DNA of 64,000 nucleotides from Opitutaceae bacterium TAV5 (GTDB lineage Bacteria; Verrucomicrobiota; Verrucomicrobiia; Opitutales; Opitutaceae): assembly GCA_000242935.3 (NCBI GenBank), contig CP007053.1:3953001-4017000 (forward strand), in the 5' to 3' direction. The notes beneath the pieces were generated by a model. It searched no databases, was not told the DNA's origin, and saw only the letters and a list, made by a program, of their open reading frames with translations. The translations under genes and the position numbers were made by a program. Below, piece by piece: positions 8,039-16,049 of this stretch (position 1 is its first letter; every line of letters starts with the position of its first letter).

Positions 8039-8929
8039 TCAGACTTTTTCGGGCAGCGGTTTGCCGAGCAGGCCGGAGGGACGAAAGAGGAGGAGCGCGA
8101 TGAGGACGGCGAACGCGATGGCGTCTTTCCAGGTGGAAAATTCGCTGCCGCCGACGAACGTCTCGACCGAACCGAGGACGATGCCTCCGAGGGCGGCGCC
8201 GGGGATGTTGCCGATGCCGCCGAGGATGGCGCAGACGAAGGCCTTCATGCCGGGCATCAGGCCCATGAGGGGGTCGATCGAGGGATAGTTGACCGCGTAG
8301 AGGACGCCGCCGGCGCCGGCGAGAGCGGAGCCGAGCGCGAAGGTGAAGGAGATGACGGCGTTGACGTTGACGCCGGCGAGCTGCGCGGCGCGGGGATTGA
8401 GGGAGACGGCGCGCATCGCCATGCCGATTTTCGTTTTGAAGATGACGAGCTGGAGCGCGATGACGAGCGCGCCGGCGACGGCGATGACGAGGAGCTGGTT
8501 GCTCGATACGACGAGCGGGCCGAAGCGGAAACCGGTGGCGGGGAACACCGGCGGGAAGGTGCGCGGCGAGGCGCCGAAGACGACCTGGCCGGTGTATTCG
8601 AGAAACAGTGACACGCCGATGGCGGTGATGAGGACGTTGAGCGTGGGGGCGTTGCGGAGCGGCCGGTAGGCGAGGCGCTCGATGAGCATGCCGAGCACGG
8701 CGCAGCCGGCCATTGCGGCGAGGAGGACGAGGGCGCCGCCGTGAAGCGTGCCCGCAGGGAGGAATCCGCCGAAGTTGTACCCGATGAAGGCTCCCACCAT
8801 GAACACGTCGGCGTGAGCGAAGTTGATGAAGCGGAGCACGCCGTAGACCATCGTGTAGCCGAGCGCGATGAGAGCGTAGATCGCGCCGAGCGAGAGACCG
8901 TTGAGCAGTTGCTGGAGGAATTCGGTCAA
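8039..8929 (-). CDS. livH: Branched-chain amino-acid ABC transporter permease LivH
   Basis: A 296-residue permease with eight or so membrane helices. The LivH signature is GLSLGAIYALIALGYTMVYGVLRFINFAH at the N-terminus (residues about 10-38), followed by the loop TKIGMAMRAVSLN and the GGIGNIPGAALGG motif. The start codon is TTG, and it overlaps the livK stop codon (TTGA), which indicates translational coupling. livM follows after 14 bp. Confidence 0.94.
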   Translation of the reverse strand: MTEFLQQLLNGLSLGAIYALIALGYTMVYGVLRFINFAHADVFMVGAFIGYNFGGFLPAGTLHGGALVLLAAMAGCAVLGMLIERLAYRPLRNAPTLNVLITAIGVSLFLEYTGQVVFGASPRTFPPVFPATGFRFGPLVVSSNQLLVIAVAGALVIALQLVIFKTKIGMAMRAVSLNPRAAQLAGVNVNAVISFTFALGSALAGAGGVLYAVNYPSIDPLMGLMPGMKAFVCAILGGIGNIPGAALGGIVLGSVETFVGGSEFSTWKDAIAFAVLIALLLFRPSGLLGKPLPEKV

Positions 8930-10098
8930 GGGGCGATGGTCCGGTCGAAGCGGAATTTGCCGTCCGCGATGGTGATGATGGAGGCGGCCTTGGTCGGGTT
9001 GCGTTGCGCGTCGAACGTGGTGGCGCCGGTCACGCCTTCGAGATCTTGCGTGGCGGCGAGCGCATCGCGGAGCGCGGGACCGTCGGTCGTGCCGGCGCGC
9101 CTGATGGCGTCGGCGAGGAGATGGATCGCGTCGTAGCCGAGGGCGGCGAAGGCATCGGGGACGAGGCCGCCCCAGCGGGCCTGGTAGTTTTTGACGAACG
9201 CCTGGACGAGGGGGGCGGCGTTTTGCGGGGAAAAATGGGCGGAGTAGTAGCAGCCATTCAACGCATCGCCTCCGATTTCGAGCAGTTGCGGGGCTTCCCA
9301 GCCGTCGCCGCCGATGAAGGGGATGGCGAGGCCGAGATCGCGGGCCTGGCGGACGGCGAGGGCGACTTCCGTGTAGTAGCCGGGAACGAAGACCGCGTCG
9401 GCGCCCGAGGCCTTGATGGCGGTGAGCTGGGAGCGGAAATCCTTGTCGCCTTCGGAGTATTTCTGTTCGGCGGCGATGGTGCCGCCGTCGGCGGTGAAAC
9501 GTTCGTGGAAAAATCTGGACAGGCCCACGCTGTAGGCGGAGGAGACGCTGGTGAGGAGCGCGACGCGTTTGAAGCCGAGGGTGTCGCGGGCGAACCGCGC
9601 CATGATGGTGCCCTGGAAGGGGTCGATGAAGCAGGTCCGGAAAATGTAGTTGCCCGTTTCGGTGACTCTCGGGTTGGTGGCGGCGGTGGCGATCATGGGG
9701 ATGCGCGCCCGCTGGGCGAGCGGGGCGGCCTCGAGCGAGCGGCCCGAGGTGGCCTCGCCGATCACGGCCACGACCTTGTCGCGCGAGATGAGCTTGCGGA
9801 CGGCGGTGGCGGATTCGCCGGCCTTGGACTGGTTGTCTTCGGTGACGAGCTGGAGGGGGCGACCGAGGACGCCGCCGGCGGCGTTGATCTCCTCGACGGC
9901 GAGGACGATGGCGCGATGGGTGGACTGGCCGAAACTGGCTTCCTTGCCGGTGAGGGAATTGTATTCGCCGACCTTGATCGGCTCGGCGGCCCGGGCGGCG
10001 GCCGGCAGGAAGGGCGCGGTGAAAAGGACGACGGCGAGGGCGAGCGGCAGGCCGGATAACAGGCCGGTCGGGAAGGGAATCGGTCGGAGGGGAAGCAT
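8926..10098 (-). CDS. livK: Periplasmic amino-acid binding protein of the liv-type ABC transporter
   Basis: A type I periplasmic solute-binding protein of 390 residues. The start at MLPLRPIPFP gives a typical export signal (hydrophobic LALAVVLFTAPFLPAA, cleavage near ARA-AEP); an in-frame start 25 codons earlier is possible but adds a non-signal tail. The mature protein opens PIKVGEYNSLTGKEASFGQ, the standard Leu/Ile/Val-BP start, and contains EEINAAGGVLGRPL and GEATSGRSLEAAP, which shape the ligand pocket. It is the first gene of the operon and overlaps livH by 4 bp. The ligand cannot be fixed from sequence alone. Confidence 0.93.
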   Translation of the reverse strand: MLPLRPIPFPTGLLSGLPLALAVVLFTAPFLPAAARAAEPIKVGEYNSLTGKEASFGQSTHRAIVLAVEEINAAGGVLGRPLQLVTEDNQSKAGESATAVRKLISRDKVVAVIGEATSGRSLEAAPLAQRARIPMIATAATNPRVTETGNYIFRTCFIDPFQGTIMARFARDTLGFKRVALLTSVSSAYSVGLSRFFHERFTADGGTIAAEQKYSEGDKDFRSQLTAIKASGADAVFVPGYYTEVALAVRQARDLGLAIPFIGGDGWEAPQLLEIGGDALNGCYYSAHFSPQNAAPLVQAFVKNYQARWGGLVPDAFAALGYDAIHLLADAIRRAGTTDGPALRDALAATQDLEGVTGATTFDAQRNPTKAASIITIADGKFRFDRTIAP

Positions 10099-10410
10099 CG
10101 TGGCAGGATGAGTCGGATGGTTGCGGGTGCGGGCGAGGCCGGAACCGGCAGGCGTGGCAGCAAGCCGGATCATGATCGTGACCGGCAGGCGAATTATCAG
10201 GAGGGAGCCGGCGGTTCTGTCAAACGGTTCATAACTGCCGCAGGATGTAGCAAGGTCCGGACCAGGGCGAGGGGGAGTTTCCGGGGGCGGGGCGGTGGTA
10301 GCGTTACCTTGCTACCGTTCAATTGACGAAAAGCAGAAAGAGTCGGAAGACGCTGACGCTGAACGCTCAACCGTGAGCGTTCGATGAATCGGCCATCCTG
10401 GCCGGTGCGC
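10099..10410. promoter_or_regulatory. Upstream region of the liv operon; inverted repeats
   Basis: No gene is visible in these 312 bp. They carry the liv promoter region and the 3' end of the amaP-like gene. A perfect 9-bp stem with a 4-base loop (10361-10369 / 10374-10382, GAACGCTCA arms) sits just after the amaP stop and may end that transcript, though no U-run follows. A 10-bp inverted repeat, GTAGCAAGGT at 10247-10256 and its complement at 10306-10315, is a candidate regulator site. Confidence 0.45.
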
Positions 10411-10824
10411 TCAGAAATCCTTTTTCGGAGCGACGACGCCAACGACCTTGATCTCGACGCGACCGATTTCGGTGATGCCGAGGTTTTGCCGATAGATTTC
10501 GCCGATCTCCTGTTCGAGATAGCCCTGGATGGCGTCGAGCTTGGCGTTGGGGCGGATTTTCAGGCGGAGGGCGGTGTCGAACTTGTCGCCTTTGCGGGAG
10601 ACTTCCGCGCGGGCGCCGGCCACGCCGTTGAGTTGCAGGCAGCAGGCTTCGAGCAGGCGGTGCAGGGCATGCTTCGAGATTTCGAGCTTGCCGGTCTCCT
10701 TGTCCGAAAGGACGAGCGTGCGCTGGCGGAGCAGCAGCGCGAGGAGGAGCAGCAACACGCTGGCCGACAGAAGGAGGAAGGAGAGCGGGATGCCGAGGGC
10801 GAAGCTTTCGAGAGAGGAAAACAT
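10411..10824 (-). CDS. AmaP-like membrane protein of the alkaline-shock (Asp23) group
   Basis: A 137-residue protein. One strongly hydrophobic segment with a long Leu run (about residues 12-33) is followed by a cytoplasmic domain that reads like an Asp23/AmaP domain (LEISKHALHRLLEACC, FDTALRLKIRPNAKL, QEIGEIYRQNLG, VEIKVVGVV). In Firmicutes AmaP anchors Asp23 to the membrane; that role is inferred here. It lies 17 bp after the Asp23 gene on the same strand, supporting the pairing. Confidence 0.75.
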   Translation of the reverse strand: MFSSLESFALGIPLSFLLLSASVLLLLLALLLRQRTLVLSDKETGKLEISKHALHRLLEACCLQLNGVAGARAEVSRKGDKFDTALRLKIRPNAKLDAIQGYLEQEIGEIYRQNLGITEIGRVEIKVVGVVAPKKDF

Positions 10825-10841
10825 GGCAGAGGGATGGGGGA

Positions 10842-11291
10842 TCAGGCGTCGGTGGAAAGATCGGGCCAGGCTTCGTCGGCCTTGCCGGCGGCTGACGGGG
10901 CGTTGTCGCCGGGGAGACGGACACCTTCGATGATGACATCGACCTTGGCCACGTCCTGGCCGGTCATGGCGATGATCTGTTTGCGGACGGCGAGTTGCAC
11001 GTCGTAGGCGGTCTTGCCGATTTCGGAGCCGTAGGCGATGATGAGGCGCACCTCGATCACGTAGGCGCCTTCGCTGTTTTCAGCGACACGCACACCGCGG
11101 TGGTCGGCCTCGCGTTTGGCGAAGATTTCGGTGATGCCGTCCACAATGCCTCCGCCGACACCGGCCACGCCGGGGACCTGCAGGGAGGCAAGACGCACGA
11201 TGCTGGCGATCACGGTGTGGTTGATCTTGATGTCGCCGAGCTCGGGCTGGTCATCGACACTGGTGGGTGGTGTGAAGTCGGTGGGCTGCAT
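10842..11291 (-). CDS. Asp23/Gls24 family envelope stress protein
   Basis: A 149-residue Asp23 (alkaline shock protein 23) family protein. Motifs are GDIKINHTVIASIVRLASLQ near the start, VPGVAGVGGG, the beta strand YVIEVRLIIAYG, and AYDVQLAVRKQIIAMTGQDV with VDVIIEGVRLP at the end of the domain; a short variable tail follows. Members are best known as envelope-linked stress proteins of Gram-positive bacteria. It is followed by the AmaP-like gene, so the two probably form a membrane complex. Confidence 0.9.
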   Translation of the reverse strand: MQPTDFTPPTSVDDQPELGDIKINHTVIASIVRLASLQVPGVAGVGGGIVDGITEIFAKREADHRGVRVAENSEGAYVIEVRLIIAYGSEIGKTAYDVQLAVRKQIIAMTGQDVAKVDVIIEGVRLPGDNAPSAAGKADEAWPDLSTDA

Positions 11292-11405
11292 GATAGAGGC
11301 GCCGTCTGGTCGACGGTTGGCGCAATCAAGGGGGTTGGCCCGGAGGTGGCAAGTCCCGAGGTGGAGATCTGCCGCGGCGGGACGACGGATGACGAAGGAG
11401 ACCGG

Positions 11406-14400
11406 TCACGCCGGGCGCAGGCGGAGGGTCTTGATCTCGAAGGGACGGAAATCGAGGCCGAGGCCGGCGGCGTCGGGCAGGGGCAGGGCGCGGCCGGAGA
11501 GCGGGTTTTCGAGCATGTCGGTCTCGCAGGCGCTATGGAAGGAGGTGGCGGCGAGGTCGATGCGCAGGCGGCAGCGTGTGGCGGCGCGGGCGGATTCGTA
11601 GAGGCGCAGGACAAGGTCGCCGCTGTCATCCTCGGCGAGTTTTACGGTCTCGAGAATGATGTTGGGGGCATCGCAGGAGAAGAGTGAAACGCCTGAACAT
11701 CCGGCATCCGGCGTCGAATGTCGAACATCCGGTGGCCGGATGTCCGGCGCGAAGCGCAGCGGGGCGTTGAGTTCGAGGGCGGCCTGCGTGACCCCGCTGC
11801 CGACGAAGGGCCCGTCCCAAGCGTAGAGAGCGTAGGTGAATTCGTGGTCGCCGAGATCGGCGTGCATGTCGGGCGCCTGCGGGGCGCGCAGGAGCGTGAG
11901 GGCGAGCGTGTTTTGCTCGGCGCTGATGCCGTGTTTGCCGTCGTTGAGCAGGGCAACGCCACGATTTTCCTCGGCGAGGGCGCTCCATTTTTGCTGGCAG
12001 ACCTCGAAGCGGTCCCGGTCGGCCTTGCGGGAGCGATGCGTGGGACGTCGAAGGTGGCCAAACTGGATTTCGTGGAGAGCCTCGTGGGCAGTGAGGGCGA
12101 GCGGGAAGGCGACTTTGAGGAGCTTGTGTTTTTCGTGCCAGCGGATGCGGGTGCGGAATTCGATGCGGCGCGAGTTGCGGGCCAGCCGGATTTCCTGATC
12201 GAGGTCGGAATCGTGCAGGCGGCGGCGAATGCGGAGGACGGTGGCGAGCGGGCCGTCGGAGAGGAGTTCGACGGTGGCGGGCGTAGCGGCGGGGGGAGTG
12301 AGATCGACGGGTTGCCGGGCGTAGTGGGACTCGATCTCCCAGGCATCGCAGACGCGCGGGGTGTCGCGGTACATGCGGAAATCGTTGAGCGGGGCGGCAG
12401 CGAGTTCGCGGCCCATAGCCTTGTCATGCCAGCTCGTGATGCGGCCGAGTTGATCGAGAACGAGGCGGTAGAGGGTGTTTTCGAGGATCAGGGAGGAGGT
12501 GGACGGAGATCGGTCGGATCGGACCGACGGATCGGCGAGTGGGGTGACCGCGGTGGCAAGGTCGGTCCAGCCGCAGGCGGGAACGGTGGCGCTGACCCAG
12601 GTGGTGCCGTCCAGCCGGAGTGTGGGTGTGGCGGGCGGGAGCGCATCGGCAGGGAATGCGGGCGGCAGTGCAACGAGTTCGGTGCGGGGCCAGGCAAGTG
12701 AATTGAAGAGGAGGGCGGATTGTCGTGGCACAGGCGTCGCGTCCACAGTCTGTGGACCAGACGGGCTGGAAGCCTGTGAGACCGAACGGGCCGGAAGCCC
12801 GTGCCACTCACTCAGCACAGCCATGGCGGTATTGGCGACCGCCGTGGCCTCGGCGAGGGATTTGTCGTAGAACTCGCGGGCTTCCTGCGCGGCGCGTTCG
12901 ATGCAAGAGCCGGGGAGAATGTCGTGAAACTGGTTGAAGAGCGTTTTTTTCCAGGCGGTTTCGAGAGCGGCGCGGGGCCAGGCATGAGGAGAGGAGGCCC
13001 GGCGGGTGAAGATATACGCGACGGCTGACCAGAGTTCGGCTTCGCGGAGCATCATTTCGCAGCGACGGTTGCCGCGCTTGAGGGCGGCCTGTGTGGTGTA
13101 GCAGCCACGATGGGCGGGCAGATAGATTTCGCCTGTCCAGGCGGGGAGAGGGTCGGGCTGTTTTTCCTGATATTCGAAGAATTCGGCGGGCGTGGCATGG
13201 CGGCAGCGCGGGGCGCCTTCGAGGTCGGCCAGGCGGCGGAGATACTCGAGATGGGCGCGTTCGCAGCCGCCGCCGCCGTCGCTGTGTCCATAGACCGCCA
13301 TGCGGGCGCGAATGCCGTCCTTTTGCGGGTTCTGTTTCCATTGGGTATCGATCGACCGCGGGTTGGTCATGATGCCGTAGCTGGGCACGAAATGCGAGAA
13401 AACGCGGGTGCCGTCGATGCCTTCCCACCAGAAGGTCGTGTAAGGGAAGGGATCGCCTTCTTCGGCGAAGACGGTGAAGAGCTTGGAGGAGCCGAAATGC
13501 TCGATGCCGCAACCGGCCATGATCTGCGGCAGCGAACCGGTGAAGCCGAAGGTGTCGGGGAGCCAGGCAAAGGTGCTCTCGACGCCGAACTCGTCGCGGA
13601 AGAAACGGCGTCCGTAGAGGAACTGGCGGATGAGGGATTCACCGCCGGGGAGGTTGGTGTCGGCTTCGGTCCACATCGCGCCTTCGGGAATCCACTGCCC
13701 GCGGCGCACGGCGTCCTTCACGCGGGCGTAGAGGCGCGGGTGCAGGCGCTTCGCGATCTCGTAGAGCACGGGCATGCTCTGGAGGTAACGATATTCCGGA
13801 TACTGCTCCATGAGGCCGAGCTGGTTGGCGAAGGTGCGGGCGACCTTGCGCTCGGCTTCCTTGAGCGGCCACTGGTAAACAATGTCGAGGTGACTGTGGC
13901 CGATGCAGAAGAGGGTGGGGGCGGTGGTGCCATTGTGGCAGGCCAGGAGCGGAGCGAGGCGTTCGCGGGCGCGCAGGAGAGTGGAGCGCATTTCCGGCCA
14001 GGGAAGCTCGGGGTCGGCGATGAGGGTGAAGTCGCGGAGGCCGGCGTCGATTTCGGCGACGCGGAGCGAATCGGGGTCGAGCTGGTCGCGGAGATCGAGG
14101 AGCGTGCGGGCATCCATCGCGAGCTGAAAAATGTCCTCGCGCCAGAAGCCGGCGGTAACGTCGGGGAGGATACGCTGTTGCGGCGGCGGTTCGGGGAGCG
14201 TGGGTACGCCGTGAAGCGCCGGACCGCCGCCGGCGCCGGCGCGGGTGGGGCCACCGAAAGCCTCGGCGAGGAATTGAAGTGGCGCGGGCGTCCCGCCCGC
14301 CGGGGTTGAAGAATGCGGGCGATTGGCGGAAAAAGCCCGCGCCACAGGCAGGTAAACGTGCGCCCAGTCGCGGGAGCCGATTTCGGCGCCGTCGATAAAG

Positions 14401-14717
14401 ACGCGCCACTCGCCGAACATGTCGCCGCCGAATTGCGGGGTGGGATGGCCGGCGTGGAGGACGGGGTGTTCGTTGGTTTCCGGGGAGGGGGGGAGGGGGG
14501 GGATTTGCCCGCGAAACCAGGCGTATTGCCACTTTGCTCCCCAGCGCGTGCCGGGAGCGATGGGCGAGAAGGCGCGGCACATGGCCTCGTCGGCCGTGAG
14601 CTGGTCGTAAGTGAAAAATGCCTCCAGGGCCAAGGGAGCGACGGGAGCGTAGACGAGCTGGTCGAGGGCCTTGATCCAGGCCTCGATTCGGGGGCGCCAT
14701 TCGGTGTTGAGGGACAT
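11406..14717 (-). CDS. GH38 family alpha-mannosidase
   Basis: A 1103-residue retaining alpha-mannosidase of glycoside hydrolase family 38. The zinc-binding motif GHSHLDI is near residue 272, the nucleophile Asp lies in WLPDTFGF near 386, and the family stretch NQFHDILPGSCIERA precedes the beta-sandwich half. No signal peptide is present, so a cytoplasmic enzyme acting on imported manno-oligosaccharides is likely. Two in-frame segments look foreign: residues about 124-146 and 636-664 are encoded by palindromic repeats found between genes elsewhere. It is the last gene of carbohydrate locus 1, 63 bp after the alginate-lyase-domain gene. Confidence 0.95.
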   Translation of the reverse strand: MSLNTEWRPRIEAWIKALDQLVYAPVAPLALEAFFTYDQLTADEAMCRAFSPIAPGTRWGAKWQYAWFRGQIPPLPPSPETNEHPVLHAGHPTPQFGGDMFGEWRVFIDGAEIGSRDWAHVYLPVARAFSANRPHSSTPAGGTPAPLQFLAEAFGGPTRAGAGGGPALHGVPTLPEPPPQQRILPDVTAGFWREDIFQLAMDARTLLDLRDQLDPDSLRVAEIDAGLRDFTLIADPELPWPEMRSTLLRARERLAPLLACHNGTTAPTLFCIGHSHLDIVYQWPLKEAERKVARTFANQLGLMEQYPEYRYLQSMPVLYEIAKRLHPRLYARVKDAVRRGQWIPEGAMWTEADTNLPGGESLIRQFLYGRRFFRDEFGVESTFAWLPDTFGFTGSLPQIMAGCGIEHFGSSKLFTVFAEEGDPFPYTTFWWEGIDGTRVFSHFVPSYGIMTNPRSIDTQWKQNPQKDGIRARMAVYGHSDGGGGCERAHLEYLRRLADLEGAPRCRHATPAEFFEYQEKQPDPLPAWTGEIYLPAHRGCYTTQAALKRGNRRCEMMLREAELWSAVAYIFTRRASSPHAWPRAALETAWKKTLFNQFHDILPGSCIERAAQEAREFYDKSLAEATAVANTAMAVLSEWHGLPARSVSQASSPSGPQTVDATPVPRQSALLFNSLAWPRTELVALPPAFPADALPPATPTLRLDGTTWVSATVPACGWTDLATAVTPLADPSVRSDRSPSTSSLILENTLYRLVLDQLGRITSWHDKAMGRELAAAPLNDFRMYRDTPRVCDAWEIESHYARQPVDLTPPAATPATVELLSDGPLATVLRIRRRLHDSDLDQEIRLARNSRRIEFRTRIRWHEKHKLLKVAFPLALTAHEALHEIQFGHLRRPTHRSRKADRDRFEVCQQKWSALAEENRGVALLNDGKHGISAEQNTLALTLLRAPQAPDMHADLGDHEFTYALYAWDGPFVGSGVTQAALELNAPLRFAPDIRPPDVRHSTPDAGCSGVSLFSCDAPNIILETVKLAEDDSGDLVLRLYESARAATRCRLRIDLAATSFHSACETDMLENPLSGRALPLPDAAGLGLDFRPFEIKTLRLRPA
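12724..12810. repeat. Palindromic repeat lying in frame inside the alpha-mannosidase
   Basis: Contains GGGCTGGAAGCCTG and GGGCCGGAAGCCCG type palindromes plus CACAGTCTGTGG, the same units that fill intergenic gaps. It encodes about 29 residues (WHGLPARSV... to VPRQ) between the end of the helical domain and the VxFNxLxW strand that normally follows closely in GH38 enzymes. The insertion keeps the frame. Confidence 0.75.
14279..14345. repeat. Palindromic repeat with GTGGCGCGGGC ends, in frame inside the alpha-mannosidase
   Basis: A 67-bp segment opens GTGGCGCGGGCGTCCC and closes GCCCGCGCCAC, so its ends are inverted complements. It encodes a Pro/Ala/Ser-rich loop near residues 124-146. The same ends bound the 86-bp intergenic repeat at 62614-62699. 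Confidence 0.7.
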
Positions 14718-14780
14718 TTCGGACGATTGCTGTGACTACTTGTATTGGAGATGCCGTGCCCAAGGAGTTTGGTCTCCAGG

Positions 14781-16049
14781 CTACCAGGAGGGATTCTTGC
14801 CGAGGAGCCAAAGCATGCGGTTTGCGGGATCAGGGAGGCTGCCATCCAGCGGCTTGTTTTGCCCTGCGACAGGATCGATCATGCGGATCGCGCCGAGAAG
14901 GGCAGGGGTCCGGTAAACTTTGGCTGGCCAGCGCAGGATTTCGGTGGAGGTCGGGTAATCGGGTTTGTCTCCCATTCGGGGCCATGTCCATTCCTTGGCT
15001 CCGGAGAGATAGGGTGCAGCGAAATTAAAGGCACTTTCCACTCCACGACCTTCGGGCGTTTTGTAGTGCCAGATGTCGTGGCCGGTGAGTTCTCCGCAGC
15101 GGGCGAGAGCGATAAAGGCCTGCAGGGTGTACCGTGTATACATGAGCGAACGTGTCCGCTTGAGTTCAGCCGGGAGGGATCCGTCGGAAGCAATCTGTTT
15201 GGCGATGTGGCGGCGCGCCCGTTCATAGACAGGTGCAAGGTCGGAGGTTTCGCCAATGTAGATGGAGCAGGTTGCGACCTGGGTAGCATACCAGATACCG
15301 TGGTTATTGCCCATCTCCCGCTCCCGTTTGCCGAAGGGACTTTCTAACAGCCAGATCCTGAATTCCCTAAACCAGGACTGGAGAGAGGTGTTGTCGGCGG
15401 AGGTCCAGGATTCGGAGAGGGTGAGGAGCTGGACGTAGTCGATGAGCTTGCTGAGGGCGACGCCTTCAATGATACCGATGTAGTGTCCGTCGTGAACGCC
15501 GGGTTGCGAGGCGGCGTAGTTAAGATTCGGATTCATCCGGGTGGACGGATCGGTGAACCAGGTGCGCAGGAGGGTGGTGGCTTTGGCGGCATATTTTTCG
15601 TTGCCACTGTAGAACCAGGCGAGACAAAGGGTGGTAATGTCGCGGGCGTTGGCGTCCCAGGCGCCCTTATCGTATTTGGGGCCGCGGGCTTCGGGATTAC
15701 GCTGTCCGTCACGGCGAATGTAGGGCAGGCCGTCGGATGTCTCGGGATTGGGCCAGGAGTAGTTACCAATGGCGAAGAAGTCGTGTTTGTCCCCGGAAGG
15801 GGCAACAAGTTGTTTATCAAGGACGCTGGGTGCTTTTTTCGGGAGAACGGCGTCGGCTTCTGCAAGGAGTCTGGCGCAAGCATGGCGCGCGGGACTGGTG
15901 TCGGGATGGGAACGGAGATCCTCGCGGATCGCAATGAGGTCGTCGTAGTCGAGATTGATGAGCACGGGCCCGGGGGAGGGCTTGGCGGCCTGCAAAGGCA
16001 GGAACGCCGTCAGGGCGGCAATGAAGAGAAGGGCGTGGCGAAGAGTCAT
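14781..16049 (-). CDS. Secreted alginate-lyase-domain protein (PF05426-like polysaccharide lyase)
   Basis: A 422-residue protein with an export signal (hydrophobic LLFIAALTAFLPLQ, cleavage near LQA-AKP). It carries the hallmarks of the alginate lyase (alpha/alpha) barrel family: NYSWPNPETSDGLPYIRRDG, then NNHGIWY with the catalytic-type Asn-His pair, and YTRYTLQAF. Families PL5 and PL38 share this fold and cleave alginate or glucuronan by beta-elimination. Which uronate polymer is cut here is not decidable. The start codon overlaps the upstream glycosidase gene by 4 bp. Confidence 0.85.
   Translation of the reverse strand: MTLRHALLFIAALTAFLPLQAAKPSPGPVLINLDYDDLIAIREDLRSHPDTSPARHACARLLAEADAVLPKKAPSVLDKQLVAPSGDKHDFFAIGNYSWPNPETSDGLPYIRRDGQRNPEARGPKYDKGAWDANARDITTLCLAWFYSGNEKYAAKATTLLRTWFTDPSTRMNPNLNYAASQPGVHDGHYIGIIEGVALSKLIDYVQLLTLSESWTSADNTSLQSWFREFRIWLLESPFGKREREMGNNHGIWYATQVATCSIYIGETSDLAPVYERARRHIAKQIASDGSLPAELKRTRSLMYTRYTLQAFIALARCGELTGHDIWHYKTPEGRGVESAFNFAAPYLSGAKEWTWPRMGDKPDYPTSTEILRWPAKVYRTPALLGAIRMIDPVAGQNKPLDGSLPDPANRMLWLLGKNPSW

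Noticed and set aside
5346-8288. 980-codon open frame on the plus strand antisense to the liv operon
   Set aside because: It lies antisense to the clear livGF and livM genes; high GC keeps the opposite frame open. Its composition (Asp/Glu/Gly/Ala-rich) shows no recognisable domain.
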